NCBI RefSeq assembly: GCF_000934465.1
Contig: NZ_JXWY01000107.1
Coordinates: forward strand, 1 to 64,000
Reading direction: 5' to 3'
DNA length: 64,000 bases
Source: Staphylococcus microti
GTDB lineage: Bacteria; Bacillota; Bacilli; Staphylococcales; Staphylococcaceae
This document shows positions 46,421-55,313 of this stretch, piece after piece. The notes under the pieces were generated by a model. That model saw only the letters and a list, made by a program, of their open reading frames with translations, did no database searches and had not been told where the DNA came from. Both the position numbers and the translations under genes were made by a program. Numbering within the stretch: position 1 is the stretch's first letter; each line of letters starts with the position of its first letter.

Positions 46421-47819
46421 GTTGTAACACCTCTACTTCGTGTAATACGCCATCAACGACTTCGAAACGTCTAGACGGATAGCGTTCAATAATATGTGGA
46501 TCATGTGTAATCATCACAATGCTTTGTCCTTTTGCAATACGTTCTTGGAATAGACGAATTAGTTTGAACGTATTGTGGCTATCCAAGCCGAATGTCGGTT
46601 CGTCCAATAAAATGATGTCCGCATTTGTGCTTAATGCGGTGGCGACACTTAAACGTCTTTTTTGTCCCATGGATAGTTCAAACGGGTGCTGTTCAGAAAC
46701 ATGTGCTAAGTCTAACAGTTCAAGCATCGCTTTTGTTTGTTCAGTCGCATGTTCTGGATCCATATATTCATAATTGACGTAAATTTCATCATGCACACTA
46801 TTTTGAATAAATTGTAGTTCTGGATTTTGATACACTAAATACATATGATTTGCAGCGTCCCGTACTTTTTTAAGCTTTTGACTTTGCCAGTACATCTCGC
46901 CTTGATATGGAATTAATTGCATCATAGATTCAAGTAACGTCGTTTTACCCGTTCCATTTTTGCCCGTGATTGTCAGCCATTCACCCGGCATAATTTTCAA
47001 CTCAGACACACGATACAGTTGTTTGCGACCTCTTTGAATAACACCATTGTGAAAAGCAAAGTCGAAAGTTTGTTGTTGTGTAGTGGAAGGGGGCATCGGT
47101 GTCGGTGCAGAAGTCCAAGCATTTGGATGCCATACGCCATATTCTGTTAACACATCTTCATAATTCGCCAAAATCATCTCAGGTGTTCCTTGCTGAATGA
47201 TTTGGCCATGATGATCCATTAAAATGACACGGTCAACGTAGTCCCAAACATGTGCGACTTTATGTTCAACGATAAGCACCGTTTGATCTGCCCATAAGTC
47301 TTTTAACAAATCCCATAAATTTTGTGTTGCTTCTACATCCAACATGGCAGTCGGTTCGTCTAGAAAAAGCGTATCCGCCTCCATTAACAATGTGCCGGCA
47401 ATGGCGAGTTTTTGTTTCATCCCACCGCTCAATTGGTTGATTGCATGCGTCGGGTGGACATCTAAATTTACCTTTTGTAAAGCCTCAGCAATCCGACTGT
47501 CCATTTCTTCACGTGGCACTTGCTGATTTTCTAAAATAAATGCCAGCTCTTCATTCACTTGTGGCATACAGAATTGTGAATCTGGATCTTGGAAGATAAC
47601 ACCGGCATTGTGTGCAACTTCAAGTGCATCATACTTCATTGGTAAATCAATTAAATCTGGCACAATGCCACTCAATACGTTTAATAAGGTACTTTTACCA
47701 GATCCAGAGGGACCGAGTAGAAGCACTTTTTCTTTATCTTGAATTTCAATATCAAGGCCATCGAAAATTTTATGTGCCGCGCTTGGATATTTTAAGCGTA
47801 AATTTTTAGCTTTAAGCAC
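46413..47819 (-). CDS. ykoD: ECF transporter ATPase, two fused domains (YkoD-like)
   Basis: A 468-residue fused pair of ABC ATPase domains. The first has Walker A GPSGSGKST, signature LSGGMKQK and Walker B TLFLDEPTAMLD. The second has GKNGTGKTT, signature LSMGQKRR and IILLDEPTFGLD. Fused double ATPases occur in YkoD-type ECF systems. The start is GTG 47819, after GGAGAG. It lies between the EcfT and S-component genes. Confidence 0.9.
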   Translation of the reverse strand: MLKAKNLRLKYPSAAHKIFDGLDIEIQDKEKVLLLGPSGSGKSTLLNVLSGIVPDLIDLPMKYDALEVAHNAGVIFQDPDSQFCMPQVNEELAFILENQQVPREEMDSRIAEALQKVNLDVHPTHAINQLSGGMKQKLAIAGTLLMEADTLFLDEPTAMLDVEATQNLWDLLKDLWADQTVLIVEHKVAHVWDYVDRVILMDHHGQIIQQGTPEMILANYEDVLTEYGVWHPNAWTSAPTPMPPSTTQQQTFDFAFHNGVIQRGRKQLYRVSELKIMPGEWLTITGKNGTGKTTLLESMMQLIPYQGEMYWQSQKLKKVRDAANHMYLVYQNPELQFIQNSVHDEIYVNYEYMDPEHATEQTKAMLELLDLAHVSEQHPFELSMGQKRRLSVATALSTNADIILLDEPTFGLDSHNTFKLIRLFQERIAKGQSIVMITHDPHIIERYPSRRFEVVDGVLHEVEVLQHD

Positions 47820-47833
47820 GATAGTTTCTCTCC

Positions 47834-48409
47834 TTACAGTGCATCGTAGTCATCTTTAGAAGCAGGGCGGAATAACTTTGTTACACCTGTTTGATCAAGT
47901 GCTTTAACGAGATAATATGGAAATACGCCGGCTAAGACAGCACCACTCACAAGACGGAATACGATGAGTAAAATTAAGTTCCATTGTGCGACTTCACTCA
48001 AATAACCGTAGTGCCAGTCAATTGGTAAACTGATAAGTGCAGAGGCTGTTCCTGCTAAAACAGCGACCATAAAAGCACGTGAACGGTAACGGAAAAGTGC
48101 AAAGACAATTTCGCAAGCTAAACCTTGAAGTAATGCATAGATGATTGTTGGAATGTCAAAGCGGCCCATCATAATTGTTTCACCAGCACCTGCAGCAAAT
48201 TCAGCAAGCAATGCAATACCCATTTTTGGAATAATGAGATAAGCGACAACGGCAGCTGCAAACCACATACCATACATCAATTGATCAAGTTGTAGACCGA
48301 GTGGTTCAATCGTCTTCGTCACGACCCACCATAAATTGTAAATTACTGCAAAAATAACAGATACTAGAACCGTTACGAGTATATCTGATAATGTTAACCC
48401 TTTTTTCAT
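47834..48409 (-). CDS. ykoE: ECF substrate-binding component (YkoE-like)
   Basis: A 191-residue membrane protein with about five to six helices, of the YkoE family, the S component that captures the substrate. TLSDILVTVLVSVIFAVIYNLWW at the start and a FAAGAGETIMMGRFD segment are typical. In B. subtilis YkoEDC is a TPP-controlled transporter for thiamine or its hydroxymethylpyrimidine precursor. ATG 48409 follows AGGAGG; the in-frame ATG at 48445 lies inside the riboswitch terminator and is rejected. Confidence 0.88.
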   Translation of the reverse strand: MKKGLTLSDILVTVLVSVIFAVIYNLWWVVTKTIEPLGLQLDQLMYGMWFAAAVVAYLIIPKMGIALLAEFAAGAGETIMMGRFDIPTIIYALLQGLACEIVFALFRYRSRAFMVAVLAGTASALISLPIDWHYGYLSEVAQWNLILLIVFRLVSGAVLAGVFPYYLVKALDQTGVTKLFRPASKDDYDAL

Positions 48410-48433
48410 AAGAAAGGACCTCCTAAGTAGTAT

Positions 48434-48469
48434 AAAAAAACGCACATCCCAATCATAGAGATGTGCGTG
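48434..48469 (-). terminator. Riboswitch-controlled terminator before ykoE
   Basis: ACGCACATC (48440-48448) pairs with GATGTGCGT (48460-48468), and on the minus strand seven T follow. It stands between the TPP aptamer and the ykoE start, so TPP binding probably favours this stop. Confidence 0.85.
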
Positions 48470-48560
48470 AATATGTATAATGGTTTATTAATATTGCAAC
48501 ACAGACAACGCAAATAAAGCGCGCTACGTCATGCCGCATAAAATATTGATAACATCGTAC

Positions 48561-48641
48561 ACTTTCCTCCGCTAGCATCATCTAGTTCAGGTTCAAAGGG
48601 TTTGAGGAAATTCCTCATCTCAGTTCTCACACCCCTAGTGC
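48561..48641 (-). ncRNA. TPP riboswitch (thi box)
   Basis: On the minus strand the aptamer reads ACTAGGGGTG, CTGAGATGAGG, then AACCCTTTGAACCTGAAC and TAGATGATGCTAGCGGAGG, an excellent match to the thi-box core. A terminator hairpin lies about 90 nt downstream, before ykoE. The switch implies that the ykoEDC transporter is turned off when thiamine pyrophosphate is plentiful. It fits the TPP-dependent enzymes PDH and MenD in this window. The 48410-48729 interval holds only this element and terminators. Confidence 0.95.
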
Positions 48642-48683
48642 GTGCGTATTTAATTGACATATTCAAATGTACACGTCAAATAA

Positions 48684-48715
48684 TAAAAAGTCAAGGAACC
48701 GATGTCCCTTGACTT
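48684..48715 (-). terminator. Terminator of the small sigma-B-type gene
   Basis: AAGTCAAGG (48689-48696 region) pairs with CCTTGACTT (48707-48715). On the minus strand it lies 14 nt past the stop codon and ends in CTTTTT. Confidence 0.82.
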
Positions 48716-48729
48716 CATATCTTTAACAC

Positions 48730-48861
48730 TTAATCTAAAGTGCTTTGGATATCGTCTTTTGTTTTTTCGATACCGTCTTTCGCATCTTGCGCTTTATCTT
48801 TTAACGCTTCTTCTTTTTCTTTTGCTTGTTCTGCTGCTTGTTTTAAATCTTTTTCTGACAT
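48730..48861 (-). CDS. 43-residue charged stress-type protein
   Basis: A 43-residue, highly charged helical protein beginning MSEKDLKQAAEQAKEKEEAL and ending in KDDIQSTLD. It has Lys, Glu, Asp, Gln and Ala throughout and no Cys, Trp or Pro. AAGGAG lies 8 nt before the ATG, and a terminator follows closely, so it is a proper gene despite its size. It resembles small general-stress proteins of the CsbD kind in composition only; I cannot assign a family. The promoter upstream (48898-48923) matches sigma-B. The role is unknown. Confidence 0.8.
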   Translation of the reverse strand: MSEKDLKQAAEQAKEKEEALKDKAQDAKDGIEKTKDDIQSTLD

Positions 48862-48897
48862 GCTTAAACACTCCTTTATGTTGTTTGTTAGTCATCT

Positions 48898-48923
48898 ATA
48901 TCCGATATGATTTGTCGTTAAAC
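48898..48923 (-). promoter_or_regulatory. Sigma-B-type promoter
   Basis: On the minus strand GTTTAA (48918-48923), a 14-bp spacer and GGATAT (48898-48903) match the sigma-B consensus GTTTAA-N12-14-GGGTAT at all but one base. It lies about 40 bp before the 43-residue gene. Confidence 0.7.
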
Positions 48924-49149
48924 ATCATTTTGTAAAAAAATTTATTTTGCGTCCAATTTTGTGTTAAGGTGTCGACCGAATAGGGTATGACATGAACATC
49001 AAGTTTTTGTGTCTGAGCATCGTATGTCCAACTAATCCATACTGCTAAACAATCGGCGACATATAAAATGTATCGTACTAAAGACTGAATTTAGTCAATT
49101 ATAAAGACAGCAGACAATTGTTCATATATAATAATTGTGAGGTGAGAGG

Positions 49150-50469
49150 ATGTCCTTTTTTAATAAGTACACCGAAGTGATTTATTCCTATATTATAGGT
49201 GCGCTTTCTATACTGCTGAGTATCGTCATCTTTGTTAACATTCCACTCATTCAACAACTTAAAGACGGGAAACACCACGTGCCACGTATTGATAGCGTTT
49301 GGGATTTTATTATGGCGTTTTTCAATGAAATCATTCGTGTGATGAGTAAGTATATCGGTGATTTCCCATTAGTGAGTGGCTTGATTATATTAGCATTTGG
49401 GATACTAATGATCGGCATTGCAAGAGTGCTAACGAATACAACACGATTTGATTATGATATTTCGATTTTCTTCCTAGTTATCGGGATTATTTTCTTCGTG
49501 TTAACATTAATCTTTATGTCTCAAGTGTACGGCATTTTAGCGTTTATTTTCATCGTGCCGTTTTTGATTCATATCGGTTATATTACGTTTAAAGATGAAC
49601 TGAATCCATTACATCGAAAACAGCATTATCTATGGTTGATTTTTGGTTATGGTATCAGTTATTTATTTACACAATTGGCACTTTATGCGCGTTTGGAAGG
49701 ACGCGAAGTTGCGCCGATTGATGTATTGAGTATTAACTCTTTCTTTGTCGTACTATGGTTAATCGGTCAGATGGCGATATGGAATTTCTTATTTTTACGT
49801 CGTTCATTACCCGTCTTTCATGAAACAGTTGACGAAGAAGCGAACCAGTACTTGCGCAGTAAAAAATATCAGTTCGATGATCAATCGAAAGTACACTTCA
49901 AAGATATTCAAAGTCGTACAACAGAATTCACACATGATATTACACATCGTACGCGTCGTAGCATTAATATTGAAAAAATACGTGCGAAACGTGACTATAT
50001 TAAAGAACATTGGTTCGGTTGGGCAAAGCTTGAAGAAGACGATATTCCGTCGTTTTTACGTCGCCGTCCAACATGGTTTAAGCGTTCTTATGTCAATATC
50101 GCTTGTGGTGTCATCTTGTTATTCTTTATTTTGTTAGAATTCAATAACCGAAATGCATTGTTTGCATCGGGTGATTGGCAGTTGTCACAAACGCAATATG
50201 TATACGAATGGATTAGCTTGTTACTATTACTCTTTATTGCGATTGCATATATTTTTACGTCTATTACGTTTATGCTGAAAGGAAAGCATTATTACTTGCA
50301 ATTGTTTATGATCAGCATTTTATTCTTTAAATTGCTAACAGAGTATATCGTTATTCTTTTCCATGGTTTACTGTTATCAATATTTATTACACCAATTTTA
50401 GTATTGATGCTGATACCAGCGATTATCGCGTTTATTTTGCAATTGCGTCAGCCAGCAATCAAGGAATAA
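49150..50469 (+). CDS. auxA: AuxA-like membrane protein
   Basis: A 439-residue membrane protein with about six helices in the N-terminal half (15-35, 75-95, 105-150, 160-180, 195-215), a basic cytosolic loop (about 225-305, with RTRRSINIEKIRAKRDYIKE), and four more helices at the C-terminus. No catalytic motif is seen. By position (next to the ECF operon and before the rRNA methyltransferase) it corresponds to S. aureus AuxA, which I recall as a factor stabilising lipoteichoic acid and supporting beta-lactam resistance. The assignment rests on synteny and size. GGTGAGAGG precedes ATG 49150. Confidence 0.72.
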   Translation: MSFFNKYTEVIYSYIIGALSILLSIVIFVNIPLIQQLKDGKHHVPRIDSVWDFIMAFFNEIIRVMSKYIGDFPLVSGLIILAFGILMIGIARVLTNTTRFDYDISIFFLVIGIIFFVLTLIFMSQVYGILAFIFIVPFLIHIGYITFKDELNPLHRKQHYLWLIFGYGISYLFTQLALYARLEGREVAPIDVLSINSFFVVLWLIGQMAIWNFLFLRRSLPVFHETVDEEANQYLRSKKYQFDDQSKVHFKDIQSRTTEFTHDITHRTRRSINIEKIRAKRDYIKEHWFGWAKLEEDDIPSFLRRRPTWFKRSYVNIACGVILLFFILLEFNNRNALFASGDWQLSQTQYVYEWISLLLLLFIAIAYIFTSITFMLKGKHYYLQLFMISILFFKLLTEYIVILFHGLLLSIFITPILVLMLIPAIIAFILQLRQPAIKE

Positions 50470-50477
50470 TAGGTATG

Positions 50478-50509
50478 AAGAGTGGGAGAACAATCTCTCG
50501 CTCTTTTTT
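50478..50509 (+). terminator. Terminator of auxA
   Basis: AAGAGTGGGAGA pairs imperfectly with TCTCTCGCTCTT, followed by T residues, just after the auxA stop. Confidence 0.82.
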
Positions 50510-50588
50510 AGGTTTTGTTAGAAATGGCAAAAGGACATGGCTTTTCATGTTAAGATAGAAAAGAATGAAAAGAGGAAAGGCTGATACA

Positions 50589-51761
50589 ATGAAAACAGCA
50601 ATTTTAAATAAAGGTAAAGAAACGAAATATATGAATGGCTATCCGCTGATTGAAGAAGAGGATATTTATCAACAAGGTGCATTGCAAAGTGGCGATGTAT
50701 TCCATTTGAAAACAGCCCAAGATCAATATATCGCAACCGGTTATGTTGGCTATCAACATAAAGGGATTGGCTGGGTGCTGACATATGATGAAACAGCAGA
50801 TATTAATCAAGCATTTTTTGAAGATGTGTTTGAAGCTGCACGTGAAGAACGTCAATATTATTACAACATTGATGGGACAAATGCATTCCGTTTATTTAAT
50901 GGAGAAGGCGATGGGATCGGTGGTTTAACGATTGATCATTATAACGGTCATTTATTAATTCAATGGTATTCACAAGGCATTTATGCGTTTCGTGATGATA
51001 TCGTTGCAGCGATTACACAAACATTTGCATACACATCTATTTATGAAAAAACACGTTTCAAAGATTCAGATATTCAAGGTGGCTTTGTAACTGGAGAAGC
51101 ACCTGAGTTTCCAATCGTAATTGAAGAAAATTTTACTTTTTATAATGTGCATTTAGACGATGGACCGATGACAGGAATTTTTCTAGATCAAAAAGAAGTA
51201 CGCAAAAAAATTCGTGACTACTATAGCGCAGAACGTCATGTATTAAATTTATTTAGTTACACAGGTGCCTTTTCTGTGATTGCTGCGAGTCAAGCAACAC
51301 AAACGACAAGTGTTGATTTGGCGAATCGTTCACGTCCAATGACGGAAGAGAACTTCGGATTGAATGGTATTGACCCGAAAACGCAAGCACTATACGTGAT
51401 GGATACGTTTGATTACTACAAATATGCGGAGCGTCACGGTTTAACGTATGACACGATTGTCATTGACCCACCTAGTTTTGCGCGCAACAAGAAAAAGACG
51501 TTTTCTGTAACGAAGGATTATGACAAGTTGATTAAAGGCGCATTGCCATTATTGAATGAAAAAGGCACACTTGTATTAAGTACGAATCATAGTATGTACC
51601 CATTAAAGGCATTTAAAAATATGATTAAGCAAACGCTGTCTGGATTAGGCGTACCTTATCGTATTGATGAAGTGATGGGTTTACCGAAAGACTTCAAAAC
51701 ACATCCGCATTACAAGCCATCTAAATATTTAAAAGTCGTTTTTGTAACATTAATGGATTAA
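50589..51761 (+). CDS. RlmI-like class I rRNA methyltransferase
   Basis: A 390-residue SAM-dependent methyltransferase with an N-terminal PUA domain (about 1-75) and a Rossmann domain. Motifs: VLNLFSYTGAFSVIAA (SAM loop), DLANRSRPMTEENFGLNG and the target-recognition motif IDPPSFARNKK. RlmI of E. coli methylates 23S rRNA C1962; the same target is inferred here. The ATG at 50589 follows AGAGGAAAGG. An intact single gene. Confidence 0.88.
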   Translation: MKTAILNKGKETKYMNGYPLIEEEDIYQQGALQSGDVFHLKTAQDQYIATGYVGYQHKGIGWVLTYDETADINQAFFEDVFEAAREERQYYYNIDGTNAFRLFNGEGDGIGGLTIDHYNGHLLIQWYSQGIYAFRDDIVAAITQTFAYTSIYEKTRFKDSDIQGGFVTGEAPEFPIVIEENFTFYNVHLDDGPMTGIFLDQKEVRKKIRDYYSAERHVLNLFSYTGAFSVIAASQATQTTSVDLANRSRPMTEENFGLNGIDPKTQALYVMDTFDYYKYAERHGLTYDTIVIDPPSFARNKKKTFSVTKDYDKLIKGALPLLNEKGTLVLSTNHSMYPLKAFKNMIKQTLSGLGVPYRIDEVMGLPKDFKTHPHYKPSKYLKVVFVTLMD

Positions 51762-51815
51762 CTATCTGCTAAAAGGGTATAAGGTAGAGTCTTATATGTG
51801 AAAGGTGGCTATACA

Positions 51816-52346
51816 ATGAAAATTTCAAATAAAATTACAGAACTTGTAGGCAATAAAGTGTTGAATATTGAAAAAGTGACAAATAAAAGTGCGTTACCAT
51901 TAACGACTGAAGAAGTGGCAGCACGTCGTAAACAAGCTGAAACAATCGTGAAGAAGAAAGCTTTATTATCATCGGGGGCAACAGTTGTTCCGATACCAGG
52001 TTTCGACTTTGGTGTCGATATGAAACTGATGAAAGACGTCATTGAAGATATTAATAAAGTATACGGTTTAGACCATAAGCAAGTTAATAAAATGAGTGAC
52101 GATATGCGAAATCGTATTGTAATGGCAGCGGGCATCCAAGGGACACAATTGATCGGTAAAAAAGTATCAAGCGGTCTATTGAAAGTGTTCGTGCGTGACG
52201 TTGCAAAACGAACAGCAGCGAAACAAACACGTTGGTTCCCAATCGTTGGGCAAGCCGTGTCAGCATCGCTAAGTTACTATTTTATGACGAAAGTCGGCAA
52301 GGAACATATTCAAAAATGTGAGAATGTTGTCAAGTCACTACTATAA
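51816..52346 (+). CDS. DUF697 family protein
   Basis: A 176-residue protein of the DUF697 (YcjF-like) group. VVPIPGFDFGVDMKLMKDVIEDINKVYG is the conserved core, with an Ile/Gly-rich helix near the C-terminus (WFPIVGQAVSASLSYYFM) that may sit in the membrane. The function is unknown; DUF697 domains often follow GTPases but no GTPase domain is fused here. AAAGGTGGC precedes ATG 51816; it follows the methyltransferase by 54 bp and may be cotranscribed. Confidence 0.8.
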   Translation: MKISNKITELVGNKVLNIEKVTNKSALPLTTEEVAARRKQAETIVKKKALLSSGATVVPIPGFDFGVDMKLMKDVIEDINKVYGLDHKQVNKMSDDMRNRIVMAAGIQGTQLIGKKVSSGLLKVFVRDVAKRTAAKQTRWFPIVGQAVSASLSYYFMTKVGKEHIQKCENVVKSLL

Positions 52347-52498
52347 TTTTTTCGATAATTTGTAAAAAAAGGGCAAAGTCATGTTTTGATAATGGTTTCA
52401 CAATTGAATTTGACTTATAATTTTGGTAATGTTAAGGCATGTAGCGAAGTGAACTAGCTTATGCTAAAAATTAGAGAGTAGAAGGAGTAAGATGCAAG

Positions 52499-52765
52499 AT
52501 GGAACAACAATCATATGTAATTATTGACGAAACAGGGATTCATGCAAGACCAGCAACAATGTTAGTACAAACAGCTTCAAAATTCGAATCAGATGTACAA
52601 TTAGAATACAATGCTAAAAAAGTTAACTTAAAATCAATCATGGGTGTTATGAGCTTAGGTGTTGGTAAAGACGCTGAAATTACAATTTATGCTGATGGTA
52701 GCGATGAGAAAGAAGCAATTCAAGCAATTACTGAAGTCTTATCAAAAGAAGGTTTGACAAAATAA
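52499..52765 (+). CDS. ptsH: HPr, PTS phosphocarrier protein
   Basis: An 88-residue HPr that carries phosphate from enzyme I to sugar EIIA proteins. The active-site histidine is His15 (GIHARPATM) and the regulatory serine Ser46 (LKSIMGVM), the site of HPr kinase and the basis of CcpA control. The start is ATG 52499 after GAAGGAG; the nearby ATG at 52492 is out of frame. The stop overlaps the ptsI start (TAATG). Confidence 0.97.
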   Translation: MEQQSYVIIDETGIHARPATMLVQTASKFESDVQLEYNAKKVNLKSIMGVMSLGVGKDAEITIYADGSDEKEAIQAITEVLSKEGLTK

Positions 52766-54489
52766 TGTCAACGATGATTAAGGGTATTGCAGCGTCAGAT
52801 GGTGTTGCGATTGCCAAAGCGTATATGCTCGTAGAACCCGACTTAAGCTATAGTGAACAAACAACAGAAGACCCAGCAGGCGAAGTTAAAAAATTTAACG
52901 ACGCTTTGACGAATGCGAAGGTCGAATTAACAAAAATCAGAAATAACGCTGAGGAACAATTAGGTCCTGACAAAGCAGCAATTTTTGACGCGCATTTACT
53001 TGTGCTGGATGATCCTGAGTTGATTAATCCAATTGAAAGCATGATTAAAGACGATAGCGCAAGTGCACCACATGCACTAACAGAAGTGACACAAAACTTC
53101 ATTACGATTTTTGAATCAATGGATAACGAATACATGAAAGAACGTGCCGCAGACATTCGTGACGTTTCTAAACGTGTGCTTGCACATATTTTAGGTGTTG
53201 AGTTACCAAACCCAAGTATCGTTGATGAAAGTGTTATTATTGTGGCACACGATTTAACACCGTCAGACACAGCACAATTGAACAAACAATATGTACAAGG
53301 ATTTGTAACGAACATCGGAGGACGTACGTCACATTCTGCGATTATGAGTCGTTCATTAGAAATCCCTGCAGTTGTTGGTACGAAAGCTGTTACTGGCTCT
53401 GTTCAAAACGGTGACATGATTATCGTTGATGGTTTGACAGGTGATGTAATCATCAACCCGTCACAAGATGAAGTACGCGCTTACCAACAAAAACGCGATA
53501 TGTTCTTTGAAGATCGTGAAGCGTTAAAACAATTGCGCGACGAAGCTACAACAACGCTTGATGGTAAACATGCTGAATTAGCTGCAAACATTGGAACACC
53601 AAACGACTTAGAAGGTGTTAAAAATAATGGTGCAGAAGGAATCGGTCTCTATCGTACAGAATTCTTGTACATGGGACGCGATAACATGCCATCAGAAGAT
53701 GAACAATTCGAAGCATACAAAAAAGTATTAGAAGAAATGGACGGCAAGCGTGTCGTTGTTCGTACGCTTGATATTGGTGGAGATAAAGAATTACCATATT
53801 TAAATCTGCCGGAAGAAATGAACCCATTCTTAGGATACCGTGCGATTCGTTTATGTTTAGATCAACCTGAAATCTTCCGTCCACAATTGCGTGCATTACT
53901 GCGTGCATCTGTTTACGGTAAGTTGAACATTATGTTCCCAATGGTTGCGACAGTTCAAGAATTCCGTGATGCCAAAGCATTATTACTTGAAGAAAAAGAA
54001 AACTTGAAAAACGAAGGCGTGGAAGTAAGCGATGATATCGAATTAGGTATCATGGTGGAAATCCCATCAACAGCTGCATTAGCTGACGTATTCGCAAAAG
54101 AAGTTGATTTCTTCAGTATCGGTACAAATGATTTAATCCAATACACAATGGCCGCTGACCGTATGTCTGAGCGCGTGTCATATTTATACCAACCATATAA
54201 CCCATCTATTTTACGTTTAGTGAAACAAGTCATCGACGCGTCTCACAAAGAAGGTAAATGGACAGGTATGTGTGGTGAAATGGCAGGCGACGAAACAGCG
54301 ATCCCATTATTACTTGGTTTAGGTTTAGATGAGTTCTCAATGAGTGCAACATCTATTTTAAAAGCACGTCGTCAAATCAAAGGATTAAGCACAACTGAAA
54401 TGACACAGTTAGCTGATCGTGCGATGAACTGTGCGACAGTAGATGAAGTCGTAACACTTGTTAAAGACGCAACATCAAAAACTGTATAA
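52765..54489 (+). CDS. ptsI: Enzyme I of the PTS
   Basis: A 574-residue phosphoenolpyruvate-protein phosphotransferase that phosphorylates HPr. The active histidine His190 lies in [21 protein letters not shown]. The PEP-binding barrel has [37 protein letters not shown] and GMCGEMAGD (catalytic Cys). It directly follows ptsH, with a 1-bp overlap. Confidence 0.97.
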   Translation: MSTMIKGIAASDGVAIAKAYMLVEPDLSYSEQTTEDPAGEVKKFNDALTNAKVELTKIRNNAEEQLGPDKAAIFDAHLLVLDDPELINPIESMIKDDSASAPHALTEVTQNFITIFESMDNEYMKERAADIRDVSKRVLAHILGVELPNPSIVDESVIIVAHDLTPSDTAQLNKQYVQGFVTNIGGRTSHSAIMSRSLEIPAVVGTKAVTGSVQNGDMIIVDGLTGDVIINPSQDEVRAYQQKRDMFFEDREALKQLRDEATTTLDGKHAELAANIGTPNDLEGVKNNGAEGIGLYRTEFLYMGRDNMPSEDEQFEAYKKVLEEMDGKRVVVRTLDIGGDKELPYLNLPEEMNPFLGYRAIRLCLDQPEIFRPQLRALLRASVYGKLNIMFPMVATVQEFRDAKALLLEEKENLKNEGVEVSDDIELGIMVEIPSTAALADVFAKEVDFFSIGTNDLIQYTMAADRMSERVSYLYQPYNPSILRLVKQVIDASHKEGKWTGMCGEMAGDETAIPLLLGLGLDEFSMSATSILKARRQIKGLSTTEMTQLADRAMNCATVDEVVTLVKDATSKTV

Positions 54490-54495
54490 ATAAAG

Positions 54496-54530
54496 CAAAA
54501 AACCTGAGTCGCACTGACTCGGGTTTTTTA
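54496..54530. terminator. Bidirectional terminator after ptsI
   Basis: AAAAAACCTGAGTC (54497-54510) pairs with GACTCGGGTTTTTT (54516-54529). It also serves the converging redoxin gene, whose stop codon overlaps its edge. Confidence 0.92.
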
Positions 54531-54755
54531 TATTCCTAACGTTTGATTCAACTTGTCCATATCTACCTGATACATCGGTTCATCATCTAGTAAAATAAAC
54601 GGTGTTGAGAACGCATCACGGTCAATCATTTCATTACGGTATGTTGGGTTTGCGATATTACGTTCTTCAAAGTCCACGTTCTGTTCAGTTAAGTAGTTTT
54701 TAACAAACGTACAAGGTGGACAATCATTTTGTGTGTAAATCATCACTTTTGTCAT
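54528..54755 (-). CDS. Glutaredoxin/NrdH-like small redoxin
   Basis: A 75-residue thioredoxin-fold protein with the redox motif CPPC (about residues 12-15 in NDCPPCTFVKNYL) and a cis-proline region STPFILLDD. It fits the glutaredoxin/NrdH-like group that supplies electrons to reductases. No ribonucleotide reductase gene is adjacent. GAGGTGCC lies before ATG 54755; the in-frame ATG at 54767 overlaps this site. Confidence 0.87.
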   Translation of the reverse strand: MTKVMIYTQNDCPPCTFVKNYLTEQNVDFEERNIANPTYRNEMIDRDAFSTPFILLDDEPMYQVDMDKLNQTLGI

Positions 54756-55313
54756 AAGGCACCTCATTTTGATATAGAAAATGTTTTGCAGTGATGTTAA
54801 CTTACCATAGTATGCAAAAATGCGTCAATATATGTTACTTCAGTATGTGTTATTAACAGGAAGTCTAGTTAGGCTCTTTTTTGTATTGGAAGGGGAATCG
54901 TTCAGATGAGTGACACTAAAGATTAGTCATATTGGCTTTTTTATTTTAGCACCTCATATTATATCTTCCGTTATGGATTAGATATTACCATTAGTTTTGC
55001 TTACAGAATAAAACAATATGCTAACATATAGAGTAAGTGTTAGCATATTGTTTTGGAGATGGTGTATATGGATTTGCTAGAGAAACCTATTGATTCCTCA
55101 ATCCCTGCTTAACTGATGTTCATAAATTCAGACAACCAAACTATTTTATTGTATAGAATGACGCAATGTGCGTTTTATATATAATAGTGATTATATTTGA
55201 CAAGAAGCATATATGGGTGGAAAATAAATATGTTCTAAAAGCGCGCGATGTAGGCTAGAACAATAGAAATGACACGCTTATTGTTAAGCGCAATTTATTG
55301 TGGAGGTTCAATC
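54756..55313. other. Long gap before ktrA with hairpins, no gene
   Basis: These 558 bases hold no convincing gene. They contain a 17-bp perfect hairpin (55010-55054), a tiny 14-codon frame with a ribosome site (55068-55112), a small stem ACGCA-ATG-TGCGT before T residues (55161-55176), and a TTGACA box at 55197-55202. In S. aureus, as I recall, cydAB lie here. Confidence 0.5.
55010..55054. repeat. Perfect 17-bp inverted repeat
   Basis: AAAACAATATGCTAACA (55010-55026) and its exact complement (55038-55054) enclose an 11-nt loop. With A and T ends it could be a bidirectional terminator, or an operator for the tiny frame that follows. Confidence 0.7.

Noticed and set aside
48410-48445. A longer N-terminus for YkoE
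   Set aside because: The extra ATG lies in the riboswitch terminator; AGGAGG is placed for ATG 48409.
52848-53315. A 155-codon minus-strand frame within ptsI
   Set aside because: It is the antisense of enzyme I; the Ser/Cys-rich translation is typical of reversed coding sequence.
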